This document shows positions 36,649 through 45,086 of a stretch of 64,000 nt of DNA, one piece after another. The stretch is taken from assembly GCA_963807395.1 (NCBI GenBank), contig CAWEBW010000002.1:124001-188000 (forward strand), written 5' to 3'. Source of the stretch: Fen-671 sp963807395. Its GTDB lineage: Bacteria > Actinomycetota > Acidimicrobiia > Acidimicrobiales > Palsa-688. The notes beneath the pieces are model-generated. The model saw nothing but the letters and a program-made list of their open reading frames with translations. It had not been told where the DNA came from and did not search any database. A program made the position numbers and the translations under genes. Every line of letters begins with the position of its first letter. Position 1 is the stretch's first letter.

Positions 36649-38501
36649 TCAGCTCTTAAGGAGCTTCTTCGTGGCCTCGACGATGTGGCCGGCGGAGATC
36701 CCCGCCCCGTCCATCAGCTCCTGGGCGGTCCCTGAGCCCGGCAGGCCACGGACCGCTAAGTGGACAATCTGGACCGGGTGGCCGGCGTCGTTGAACGCGT
36801 CCAGCACCGCGCTGCCAATACCGCCCTCAGGGTAATGGTCCTCGACGACGACCAGGCGGCCTGCCGTCGCGTCGGCGGAAGAGACAAGCGTCTCGGTGTC
36901 AATCGGCTTCACCGAGTACAGGTCGACGACTCGGGCGCTGATACCGTCGCTCTTGAGTTGGTCGGCGGCGGCCAGACAGTTGTGCAGGGTCACGCCGGCA
37001 CCTATCAACGTCACCTCATCGTGCGAGTCGGAGCGGACGACCTTCGCCCCGCCTATTGGGAACGACTCGTCCGGGGGGTACAGCACCGGGTAGGCGCCTC
37101 GGGTGGTGCGCATGTACACGACGCCGAGGCGGTCGGCCATCTCCTGCACCAGGAACGCGGTACTTGACGCATCGCTCGGGTACAGGACGGTCGACCCATG
37201 TACCGCCCGCATCATGGCGATATCCTCGAGGGCCATTTGCGAAGGACCGTCCGCGCCAATTTCGACGCCGCAGTGGGAACCGCACAATCGGATGTTCGCC
37301 GCGGAGATGGCCGACATCCGGATAAAGTCGTAGGCGCGCGTAAAAAATGCGCCGAAAGTGGCTGCGAATGGGACGTACCCACGGACAGACATGCCGACGG
37401 CGGCGGCGACCATTTGCTGCTCGGAGATGAATATCTCGAAATAGCGCTCGGGGTATACCTTCAAGAACTCTTCGGCGTGGGTGGAGTTGCCCACCTCGCC
37501 GTCCAGGGTGACCACATTCGAACGAGCCCCACCGCTGCCAGCGCCTGGCCGAAGGCCAACCGGGTGGCGACTTTGTCGCCGAGCTTGTAGCGCGGTAGCT
37601 TCACCTCGCTGCTCGGCCGCACCCGAGGCGTTCCTTCCTCCGGCAACGGCCCCTGAACGGTCAAATACCGTTCGCCGCCCAACTCCACGATGGCCCGCTC
37701 GGCCATCTCCGGCGGTAGCGGCACGCCGTGCCAACCCTCCCGGTCCTGGACTTCGGAGAAGCCGCTGCCCTTTAGAGTGTGGGCCAAAATCACCGTCGGC
37801 TGGCCTACTCCGGCCACCTGGGTAAGCGCTTTGTCGATCTGGGCGAGGTCATGGCCGTCAATCGAGATCGCTCGACAGCCAAAACCCTCGATCCGTTTGG
37901 CATACACGTCGACGTCCCAGCCCAGGTCGGTCGGGCCCCTCTGCCCAAGACGGTTCACGTCGACGATCGCGGTCAAATTGTTCAACCGGTAATAGGCCGC
38001 CTTGTCGAACGCCTCCCATATAGACCCCTCTGCCATCTCGCTGTCACCGCAAAGCACCCAGACGCGGAATGGCAGCTCGTCGAGGTACCGACCGGCGAGG
38101 GCTACGCCGACACCGTCCGGTAGCCCTTGACCAAGAGAACCGGTGGCCACGTCAACCCACGGCAAAATAGGCGTGGGGTGGCCCTCGAGCCGCGAACCGT
38201 ACCGCCGGTACTTGGTCATCAACTCCTCATCAGAGATGACGCCGACAGCCTTGAACATCGAGTAGAGCAGTGGGGACGCGTGCCCCTTCGAGAAAATCAG
38301 GTGGTCGTTGGCAGGATTGTCTGGTCGCTGCCAGTCATATCGGAGATGGCGGGTCAACAAGACCGCCATCACGTCGGCGGCCGACATGCTCGATGTCGGG
38401 TGACCGGACCCCGCCGAAGTGCTACAACGGATCGAGTCGACCCGCAGTTGCTGGGCGAGTTCGCGGACGTCGTTCAAACCCAGGACTGTCTGCACGCTCA
38501 T
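36649..38501 (-). CDS. tkt: Transketolase, short form (frameshifted)
   Basis: A thiamine diphosphate enzyme of the pentose phosphate pathway. The N-domain has SAGSGHPTSSMSAADVMAVLL, the cofactor block LCGDSEMAEGSIWEA and DVNRLGQRG. The C-half begins GEVGNSTHAEEF and has the pyrimidine-domain Glu in EIFISEQQMVAAAVGM. The halves are in two frames; one G is missing on the coding strand (CCCC at 37527-37530 on the plus strand), and repair gives GQALAAVGARSNVVTLDGEVGNS. The product is about 617 residues and resembles animal or archaeal transketolases more than the 660-700-residue bacterial TktA type. ATG 38501 is the start. Confidence 0.9.
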
Positions 38502-38585
38502 GACCGTCTCCTCCGATTGCCGACTTTGGGCCATGGTATAAGCACGCGCCGGGTTGCGCTTCAGTTGAACCCCCGGTCTGGCTCT

Positions 38586-39014
38586 TCAGTACCCGGCCAC
38601 GTCGGGGTTGGTGACGGGCAGGCGGAGCCACGAGACCATTTGCCGTAATTGCTCATACGCTTTGAGGCGCGCCTCATCGGTCGCCGCGGCTTCAGCCTGC
38701 TCGAGCGGCTCCCACAGCCGGTTAACCATTGACGGGCCGAGTTCCAGCAAACCGGCGCTACCCGCCGACGCCCACTTGGCCAGCACGTAACGGACGATGG
38801 CGCCCTCGGGCAGCCCTAGTGCCCTAGCCAGGTTCTCGATGGTCGTCATGGGGTCGACGTGCGCGTACAGGGCAAGGTCGGCCTTGAAGTTGGCGTCGGG
38901 GTCGTTGTCCGCCCAAGGCCCGGTCCAAGGAACAAGGTCGACGGATCTCGTAAGTTGCTTCACGACTTCATCGAACCATGACCGGGGCCCTTTCGTCAGC
39001 AAGCTTGTGGGCAC
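38586..39014 (-). CDS. DUF6027-like protein
   Basis: A 142-residue soluble protein. The core (GPWADNDPDANFKADLALYAHVDPMTTIENLARALGLPEGAIVRYVLAKWASAGSAGLLELGP) resembles actinobacterial DUF6027 proteins. The middle looks like a small helix-turn-helix. GTG 39014 is the most upstream start and has no clear ribosome site, so a later start is possible. Function unknown. It is on the same strand as the neighbouring secreted SnoaL-like gene. Confidence 0.7.
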   Translation of the reverse strand: MPTSLLTKGPRSWFDEVVKQLTRSVDLVPWTGPWADNDPDANFKADLALYAHVDPMTTIENLARALGLPEGAIVRYVLAKWASAGSAGLLELGPSMVNRLWEPLEQAEAAATDEARLKAYEQLRQMVSWLRLPVTNPDVAGY

Positions 39015-39109
39015 CGCCGTCGCTCGGAGAGCGGGCGGCTGCTCGGCATCGGACAGGACTGTGCGAGCCGCTGGCGCGCAGTTGCCGAGGCCCGCAGTCG
39101 CCGAGCGGG

Positions 39110-39730
39110 TCAGGTCAGGCCCATCTTGGCGTAGAAGGTCTGGTTATCCCAGAAGAAGAACTCCTCGTCCATAGTCCCCTGGCCGTTCCAGATCCCGACC
39201 GTGACCATGTCGATGGCGAATGCCTTCCCGGTGGGCGCGATGGTGCCGCCTTTGCCGTCGGGCATCGGCTTGCTGAACGTGCCTTTCAGCACGCCCATGA
39301 CCGCGGTGAGGTTGTCCTTGGCCAGGCGGACGGGGTGGGTGTCAATCCGCATATCCGGGGCCCACTCGAACCAGGCCGACATGTCGGCGATGTGCCTCTC
39401 GATGCCGTCGGTGTAGTGCCCGTCGGGAAAATGCACGCGGATGTTTCGGGCGTGGCTTTCTCCCAGCCGCGGCCAGTCCTGGCTCGAGAACACTACGAAG
39501 TCGAGCGTGTCGAACGTTTCCAGGTTCGCCCGTTCCTCGGCGGTCAGGTTCATCGGGAACGGCGGGCTCGCAACGCCGCCGTCCGCCGGGTCAGGCATGG
39601 GCACCCAGCCGCCGGACTGGGCGCCACCTCCGGGGATCATTGCCAGGACCAGTCCCGACTGCACGGCGCCTACGGCGAGCATGCCGAGTGCGAGCGATCC
39701 GCCTATCTTCAGCGCGGGACGACCGTCCAT
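39110..39730 (-). CDS. SnoaL/NTF2-like protein with N-terminal membrane anchor
   Basis: An N-terminal hydrophobic segment (IGGSLALGMLAVGAVQSGLVLAM) is followed by a polar linker and an NTF2-fold domain of about 140 residues. HIADMSAWFEWAPDMRIDTHPVRLAKDN and the closing GTMDEEFFFWDNQTFYAKMGL fit polyketide cyclase/ester cyclase proteins. ATG 39730 follows GAGAGGG. The anchor has no lipobox, so it may be a signal-anchor with the domain outside. Substrate unknown. Confidence 0.75.
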   Translation of the reverse strand: MDGRPALKIGGSLALGMLAVGAVQSGLVLAMIPGGGAQSGGWVPMPDPADGGVASPPFPMNLTAEERANLETFDTLDFVVFSSQDWPRLGESHARNIRVHFPDGHYTDGIERHIADMSAWFEWAPDMRIDTHPVRLAKDNLTAVMGVLKGTFSKPMPDGKGGTIAPTGKAFAIDMVTVGIWNGQGTMDEEFFFWDNQTFYAKMGLT

Positions 39731-39772
39731 GATCACAGCCCTCTCTTTCGGGGTGGATGCGGGAGCGCCCAA

Positions 39773-40414
39773 ATGAACCTACTTCGGCCTCCTACCCAAT
39801 CTCTATTTGGACGATCGGAGACGACAGTTCGGGAGCCTGCCGATACGGCTCTCATCTGGTCAAGCCATGACCTCGGGAGGAGGTAGATCGCCGCCATCGC
39901 CCAACGTTCTTGGCTGCGCAGACGAGTTAGGGCAGCCGACTGCGTTCCCGCGGCATCAGGAAGAACGAGCGGTTCGGGGAGGTCCTCGATATCGCTGGAT
40001 GCCGGCTCGATCTCCCCGGATGCCCGCATCTGTTCCAGAGGGCCGACTGAACACGACGCGAACGGGAGACCGTCCTCGCATTTGCCGGGAGTTGGGCGCG
40101 CCAGAGTTGAGACAACAGACGCCGGCGCGCCCAAGCGGCGAACCTGCACCGAAAACCGCGGGAAAACGGGACGACGTTCCCTTACGGCTACGGCCTGCAA
40201 TTACGGGCCCGCACGGCGGGGACCCGTTTTGGGCCGAAGGTGACGCTGACGGGTGGCCCGTACAGTGGCGTACTCGCCGAAGCGGACCTTCCCCGGCTGC
40301 GATCGACCCATTAACGGTGGACGATGTCCGTCTCCTTGGCTGATAGCCATGTCCGAGCGTCGCGACGAACCGGGAAAGCTCCGCTAATGTGCCCTCTGAC
40401 CTGCCTAAACGCTG
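39773..40414. other. 640-base intergenic region before the tRNA gene
   Basis: I find no supported gene here. Open frames on both strands are GC-bias artefacts with no motif or ribosome site. The stretch 40370-40410 just past the 3' end of the tRNA has no CCA and no clear terminator. Confidence 0.55.
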
Positions 40415-40485
40415 AGCCCGGGAGGAGAGTCGAACTCCTATCGCCTGATTACAAGGCAGGTGCTCTACCGTTGAGCTACCCGGGC
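40415..40485 (-). tRNA. tRNA-Thr (anticodon UGU)
   Basis: Read on the minus strand, GCCCGGG pairs with CCCGGGC as acceptor stem. The D arm is GCTC...GAGC, the anticodon loop is CTTGTAA with anticodon TGT, and the T arm is AGGAG-TTCGACT-CTCCT. The discriminator is T and CCA is not encoded. The last anticodon-stem pair (position 31 C with 39 T) is a mismatch and the variable loop is one base short of the common form. These may be real or a sequence error. Confidence 0.9.
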
Positions 40486-40629
40486 ATCGGACCGCATCTG
40501 CCATGAAAAGCATGCCCGATCGTGCGTGAGAGCGCCACGCTTATGCCCAGTTCACTTGTGCCCCGTCCCGGGCTGGCCCCTAAGCTAGGGTGCTTGATCG
40601 CGTCGTTCGCAGGTGGCAGGGTTAGCCGG

Positions 40630-41043
40630 ATGGCACTCCGTGAACGTGATCGCGTCGTCCTCGACATCGAACGCAGCTGGTGGCTCGATGGGCGGAGCAA
40701 GACCGAGATCGTCAGGGCACGCCTTCGCATGTCGCTGTCCCGCTACAACCAGCTGCTCGGCGAGCTACTCACAAACGAAGACGCCGAGGCGTACGATCCT
40801 CTGGTGGTGCGCCGAATTACGGCGCGCCAGGGAGCGTCGGCGCTGGGCAACGATGGGGGCGCCGGCCAGCGGCCGGCGGGGGAAGTGAGCACTCAGTTCC
40901 CTCCTGGCGAGGCCGGCGACGGGGGCGGCCCCGGCGGCGCCACGCCCACCGAGGCCGTCGCAACCCATTCGGGCGGTGCTGGTGGTCGTCGTAGTTGTTG
41001 CCATTGGAGTCCTCGTACTGGCGCGCATGAGCACCCCTCGTAG
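40630..41043 (+). CDS. DUF3263 helix-turn-helix protein
   Basis: The first 65 residues (LRERDRVVLDIERSWWLDGRSKTEIVRARLRMSLSRYNQLLGELL) match the actinobacterial DUF3263 family, which looks like a small DNA- or protein-binding helical domain. After about residue 75 the sequence is a low-complexity Gly/Pro/Ala stretch that runs into the next gene in another frame. The natural end is therefore uncertain. A frameshift at about 40925-40960 could join it to the LytR_C gene. ATG 40630 is a clean start. Confidence 0.75.
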   Translation: MALRERDRVVLDIERSWWLDGRSKTEIVRARLRMSLSRYNQLLGELLTNEDAEAYDPLVVRRITARQGASALGNDGGAGQRPAGEVSTQFPPGEAGDGGGPGGATPTEAVATHSGGAGGRRSCCHWSPRTGAHEHPS

Positions 41044-41509
41044 CACCGCGGCCACGACGAGTTCTGGAACTTCGACCTCCACGACAGTCACAAGCGCCGG
41101 AACGACCAGCACGAGTACGACGTCGACGACGGTGCCCACGTCGTCGACGACTACCACCACGGTCGCCCCGTCGTCTGTCACGGTTCTTGTACTAAACGGG
41201 TGGACGACCCCACATGCCGCTCTCTACTTCCAGACGAAGCTATCCAAGAACGGGTATGACACCCTGGCGCCGAATAATGCCGCTACGAACACCGTCAAGG
41301 TGACGGACATCTTCATTGCGAAGGGGACGGCTAAGAGCACCAATGCCTACCAGGTGGCGGGCATTATCGGGGTCGGGCCGTCGCAGGTGGTGAAGCCCAC
41401 CCCTGCTAATGACGCCGCCATTCCCCCTAGCATGCTGAGCCTTGCCGACCTTATCGTCGTTGTCGGGGAAGACATTTCGCACCAAGTCCCGGCCGGTTAC
41501 AGCGGCTAG
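40976..41509 (+). CDS. LytR_C domain protein with membrane anchor
   Basis: A membrane helix (VVVVVVAIGVLVLARM) is followed by a 45-residue Ser/Thr linker and then a domain of about 105 residues (SVTVLVLNGWTTPHAALYFQTKLSKNGYDTLAPNN) typical of LytR_cpsA_psr C-terminal domains. GTG 40976 overlaps the DUF3263 gene, which accompanies such proteins in actinobacteria. An external role at the cell wall is likely. The residues before GTG 40976 in this frame (QPIRAV) would extend the helix, which hints that the two genes are one. Confidence 0.75.
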   Translation: MLVVVVVVAIGVLVLARMSTPRSTAATTSSGTSTSTTVTSAGTTSTSTTSTTVPTSSTTTTTVAPSSVTVLVLNGWTTPHAALYFQTKLSKNGYDTLAPNNAATNTVKVTDIFIAKGTAKSTNAYQVAGIIGVGPSQVVKPTPANDAAIPPSMLSLADLIVVVGEDISHQVPAGYSG

Positions 41510-41543
41510 CGCCGCCGACTAGGTCCGCAGCCAATTTTTCTTC

Positions 41544-41583
41544 AGCGTTCTAGGGTTTTTTTGCTTTGTCGACTTTGAACGCT
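41544..41583. terminator. Inverted repeat with T-run between convergent genes
   Basis: AGCGTTC at 41544-41550 pairs with GAACGCT at 41577-41583. The 26-base loop holds a seven-T run. It sits between the stop of the LytR_C gene and the stop of the WYL gene, where a bidirectional terminator would be expected. The long loop makes this only moderately likely. Confidence 0.45.
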
Positions 41584-41629
41584 AAGGGCTAGTCGATTAT
41601 CCCGGGTGCGCGTCACGCTCGGCCCGAGC

Positions 41630-42622
41630 CTAGGAATTGGGAGCAAGGCTCACGGAAAGGCCGTGGGCGCTGGCAACTTGCTGTGTAATTGACAAAACGC
41701 CCAGCCGCAGCTCGGGCGGGTCCACGACCTCGAACGGGAAACCCAACCCGATGAGGTACCCGGTCAGCCAGAGGGCGTCATCGACCCCGATCTTCAAGGT
41801 GGTGGAGCGACCATGGTCTTCGACAGAACCAACGTGCGGAGGCACCCGTTTGGAGATCTCCCCGGCTGGAGCGTCGAACCTTACGACGGCGCGGTAGCGG
41901 TAGCCGGCGGCGCTGATAGCCTCCGCCACCAGGCGGCCCGGGTCGGCCAGCGGTCGAGGGGTGAACGTATGCCCGCTGAGGCGCACCGCCTTGGCCCGGT
42001 CCACCCGGAACGTGCGCCAGTCACCGCGGTCCAGGTCGTACGCCACCAGGTACCAGCGCCGGTCGGTGGCAACCAGCCGGTGAGGCTCGACCCGCCGCGT
42101 CGTCACTTTCCCGTCACGGGAGTTGTAGCCGAAAAAGACGAGCTCGTGCGCCTCGCAAGCTTGGGCCAGGCTGGCGAGTTGCGCCGCCGGCACGGTGTCC
42201 ACGTGCCCCATGAGCGGGACGGTTGCAGCTCGTAGGGCCTTGACCTGGCGTTGCAGGCGCGGCGGCAAGAGCCGGTCGACCCTGGCCAATGTGGCCAGGG
42301 TGGCGCGCTCGATCCCTGGTACAGCCACTCCGGCCGAAACCCCGAGGAGCACCGCCACCGCCATGGCCTCCTCCTCGTCGAGAAGGAGCGGCGGCATGTC
42401 AGTACCGACGCCCAGGCGGTAGCCGCCCGCTGTGCCGGTGGTACTGTCGATGCGGTAGCCGAGGTTGCGGATCCGGTCGATGTCGCGTCGGACAGTGCGA
42501 GCGTCGACGCTGAGGCGGTCGGCCAACTCCTGGCCGGTCCACGAGGGGCGCCTCTGCAGTAGGGCGAGCAGTTGCAAGAGCCGACCGGCGGTATCTGTCA
42601 CCTTTCGATTTTTGCTCCCCAT
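41630..42622 (-). CDS. WYL-domain transcription regulator
   Basis: An N-terminal HTH_11/DeoR-like winged helix (LLALLQRRPSWTGQELADRLSVDARTVRRDIDRIR) is followed by a WYL domain (RRVEPHRLVATDRRWYLVAYDLDRGDWRTFRVDRAKAV). The RWYL core is the WYL signature. The C-terminal WCX-like part completes the 330 residues. ATG 42622 is clear. Such regulators often sense small molecules or nucleic acids. A divergent small gene begins 42 bases away, so it may control its own promoter. Confidence 0.9.
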   Translation of the reverse strand: MGSKNRKVTDTAGRLLQLLALLQRRPSWTGQELADRLSVDARTVRRDIDRIRNLGYRIDSTTGTAGGYRLGVGTDMPPLLLDEEEAMAVAVLLGVSAGVAVPGIERATLATLARVDRLLPPRLQRQVKALRAATVPLMGHVDTVPAAQLASLAQACEAHELVFFGYNSRDGKVTTRRVEPHRLVATDRRWYLVAYDLDRGDWRTFRVDRAKAVRLSGHTFTPRPLADPGRLVAEAISAAGYRYRAVVRFDAPAGEISKRVPPHVGSVEDHGRSTTLKIGVDDALWLTGYLIGLGFPFEVVDPPELRLGVLSITQQVASAHGLSVSLAPNS

Positions 42623-42663
42623 TGAGGACCGAAGCTGTCCTAAAGGCCAGCCACCATGTTCTC

Positions 42664-42912
42664 ATGACTAACCCATACGCACTTCGGGCGCTGGCCCAGG
42701 CTCGAGAAGACGACATTCGGCGAGCGTTTTCGGGTACCCGTCAAGTCCCGTGGCGTCCTTATGGGCGGCCTCATCGTCTGAGGGACCTCGCGTCCTCACT
42801 GGTTCGGCGCCGCCGTTCCGGCCCGGCTCCTGTCCCGCTGCGAGTGGTACGGCCGCCCCTGGAGACGCCGAGGTTCAGCAGGCAGGCGCCCGCTCGCCTT
42901 CACTGCCAGTAG
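42664..42912 (+). CDS. Possible small protein, divergent from the WYL gene
   Basis: ATG 42664 begins MTNPYALRALAQAREDDIRRAF, a helical start like the short basic proteins seen in actinobacteria. The rest is Arg/Pro-rich and may be out-of-frame sequence. I keep it because of the convincing first 25 residues. The function is unknown, and the 3' half may reflect another frameshift. Confidence 0.35.
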   Translation: MTNPYALRALAQAREDDIRRAFSGTRQVPWRPYGRPHRLRDLASSLVRRRRSGPAPVPLRVVRPPLETPRFSRQAPARLHCQ

Positions 42913-43136
42913 TGCATCTGCCAGCACCGACATCTCAAGGCATTTTCCCGGGTCGGGCCGGCGGTTGCTGCCGGCCCAGTACCCGCCACCGGGCCAGTGC
43001 CTGCCGTGCGCACTCACCGGTAGGTCGCTGCCCGGCAGCCCGCCGCGTGGGACGGCGCGGCCTCGGACGGGTCGCCTGGGCCGCCACCAGGCCGCTTCGA
43101 CCCGGGAGCAGGCGGGCTCGATGTAGCGTCGGCCCT
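42913..43136. other. Intergenic stretch upstream of the acetyltransferase
   Basis: No gene recognised. High-GC frames on both strands lack motifs. No terminator or clear promoter boxes are visible. Confidence 0.4.
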
Positions 43137-43917
43137 ATGGAGCTGAGCTTCCGGCGGCTGGGACGGGCGGATTTTCCGTTGTTGTCGCAGTGGTTTTCGC
43201 GACCTCACGTTGAGCCGTGGTGGCGAGAGGAGTACGACCTCGGGTCGATCGAACGCCATTACGGCCCGGCGGTGGACGGGACCGACCCGACGGAACTGTT
43301 TATTGTCGAAAAGGACGGCGCGCCTATCGGCTTTGCCCAGTTGTACCTGCTGGATGACAACCCGGACTGGAAAGAGGCATTGGCTCCTGCTGGTGACTAC
43401 GACCATGCGGCAGGCATCGACTATCTGATCGGGGAGGAGGCGGCCATAGGCATTGGGCTCGGGCCGCAGATAATCGAAAGCCTCACAGAGATGGCCTGGC
43501 AGTCGGCATCCTGGCGTGGCGCAGGTCGTGGTCTCCGTCCAGCAGGGAAACCGAAGGTCGTGGCGAGCACTAGAGAAGGCGGGCTTTGACCGTGCCTGGG
43601 CCGGCGACATCGCCTCCGAGGACCCTAGCGACAACGGGCCCAGCTACGTCTACGTTCGCCGCCCGCCAGCTCCCAGGGCGCCAGCTCCCAGGGCGCCAGC
43701 TCCCAGGGCGCCAGCTCCCAGGGCGCCGGCTCCCAGGGCGCAGCCCGCCGCAACGGCCCAGCCCGCCGCAACGGCCCGGCTCGCCGAGGGCCCCCACCCG
43801 CCCGGGCAAGACCCCCGGGGCACAGTCGGCCAAAACAAGCCATCATTAACCAGTGCCTCGCCTCGTTGCCGCCCCCGACAAGTACCGTGGCACGCTGTCC
43901 GCCAGGCAGGCGGCTGA
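43137..43917 (+). CDS. GNAT acetyltransferase, AAC(6')/IucB-like (frameshifted)
   Basis: The N-terminal part (LSFRRLGRADFPLLSQWFSRPHVEPWW, DGAPIGFAQLYLLDD, AGIDYLIGEEAAIGIGLGPQII) resembles aminoglycoside-6'-acetyltransferase-like and siderophore acyltransferase-like GNAT proteins. At about 43500-43506 the frame changes and HPGVAQVVVSVQQGNRRSWRALEKAGF gives the usual C-terminus. After the domain, about 75 residues of Pro/Ala/Arg come from a DNA repeat (43666-43740). The tail overlaps the glycerate kinase start by 65 bases, so the natural stop may be earlier. No resistance role can be claimed. Confidence 0.78.
43666..43740 (+). repeat. 15-bp tandem repeat, five copies, coding Pro-Ala-Pro-Arg-Ala
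   Basis: CCAGCTCCCAGGGCG is repeated five times (one base differs in the fifth copy). It is followed by a second two-copy repeat of 18 bases (CAGCCCGCCGCAACGGCC) at 43741-43776. Both lie at the 3' end of the acetyltransferase gene. Confidence 0.9.
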
Positions 43918-44872
43918 GGCCATCGCGGTGGCCGCCGACGGCGGCGGGATGGGACTGTGACATCGCGCCGGTTTCCGATGGAGGAGAAGGCTTTCTCGAG
44001 GTCTTTGCTGACTTCGGTAGCCAGCACACCGTCCGGGCCAGCGGGCCGCTCGGTCGGCCGCTGCAGGTTCCCTGGGTCCTCGGGCACGACGTCGACCAAC
44101 CTGGCCGGGCGGTCGCCGTCGTCGAATCGGCGCTGGCCATCGGGCTGGCCACCATCGGGGGCCCGACGAACAACGACCCGGTTAGGGCCAGCACCGCCGG
44201 GGTGGGCCAGGTCGTCGTCGCTGCGGCCCGGGCCGGGGCGAAGCAAGTGCTCATCGGCATGGGGGGCTCCGCCACGACCGACGGGGGTTTGGGGGCGGTC
44301 GACATACTCGCCCCCAATGGACGACGTCCAGCGGCCGAGCTGCTCGTGGCCTGCGACGTTGAGACGACGTTCCTCGACGCGGCCGCTGTTTTTCGCCCCA
44401 GAAGGGCGCGGCGCCGGCGCAGGTGGAGTTGCTGAAGCGCCGTTTGGAGCGCGTGGCCCAGCTCTACCAGGAGCGTTTCGGGGTTGATGTGCGCTCGATC
44501 AAGGGCAGCGGGGCCGCCGGCGGCCTGGGCGGAGGGTTGGCCGCAATCGGGGCGAAGCTGGTGCCCGGGTTCGACCTCGTGGCGGAGAAGCTAACGCTGG
44601 CCGACCGCATCGCCGGGGCTGATCTGGTGGTCACGGGCGAGGGGTTCCTGGATAAGCAGAGCTTTGCTGGCAAGGCTGTCGGCGGTGTGGCGCAGCTCGC
44701 TGACAAAGCGGGCGTCCCAGTGCTCGTCATCGTGGGTGATGGAGAGACGGACGCCCCCGTCCCCTTTGTGTCTCTGGTCGAGCGCTTCGGCCGGGACCGC
44801 TCGTTCGAAGGTCCGGCGCCTTGCATCACCGAGGTCGTAGCCGAAAGGCTGGCCGAAGCCAAAGGGGCGTGA
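43853..44872 (+). CDS. glxK: Glycerate kinase, GlxK/GarK family (two frameshifts)
   Basis: Phosphorylates glycerate. The start VPRLVAAPDKYRGTLSARQAAEAI is typical. The middle (CDIAPVSDGGEGFLEVF, IGGPTNNDPVRASTAGVGQVVVAA, VLIGMGGSATTDGGLGAV) carries the catalytic DGGEG and GGSAT blocks. The end (SIKGSGAAGGLGGGLAAIGAKLVPGFDLVAE) completes it. These lie in three frames. One extra base at about 43937-43947 and one missing base at about 44388-44399 would join them. Repaired length is about 340. GTG 43853 is the start. Confidence 0.88.
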
Positions 44873-44974
44873 GCGCCGTCCCGGCCCAGTACGTACCTGA
44901 TCGTGAGTGCCGGAGAGCAAGTAGTCGTCGTTAACTGGCTGGCGGGACGCCCCTTCAACTCCTAACATGGATGT

Positions 44975-45086
44975 CGATCATCCAGAGCGGCTGAGGGACG
45001 GGCCCGTCGACGCCGCGGCAACCAGTGGGGCGGGCTGCCTCGAAGAGCAGCCCGGCACATGGTGCCAATGCCCGAGACGATGAGAG
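44975..45086 (+). ncRNA. SAM-I-type riboswitch upstream of the threonine-synthase-like gene
   Basis: The aptamer core matches the S-box consensus: ATCCAGAGCGGCTGAGGGA (44980-44998), GGGCCC, then GCGGCAACC (45014-45022), and later GGTGCCAA (45061-45068). A perfect 8-base stem (CGGGCTGC/GCAGCCCG, 45031-45054) forms the P3 arm. P1 pairs TCATC (44978-44982) with GATGA (45079-45083). The P1 3' strand touches GAGAGGAG (45082-45089), a strong ribosome site. SAM binding would therefore hide that site and block translation. Recognition is by eye and should be checked with a covariance model, including SAM-IV. Confidence 0.85.

Noticed and set aside
36649..38534. Two separate transketolase subunit genes
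   Set aside because: The N and C parts overlap in different frames with no stop/start pair or ribosome site at the junction, and one added base in a G run joins them exactly.
43137..43917. Aminoglycoside resistance gene
   Set aside because: Only the broad GNAT fold and general similarity are visible. There is no specific evidence for an aminoglycoside substrate.
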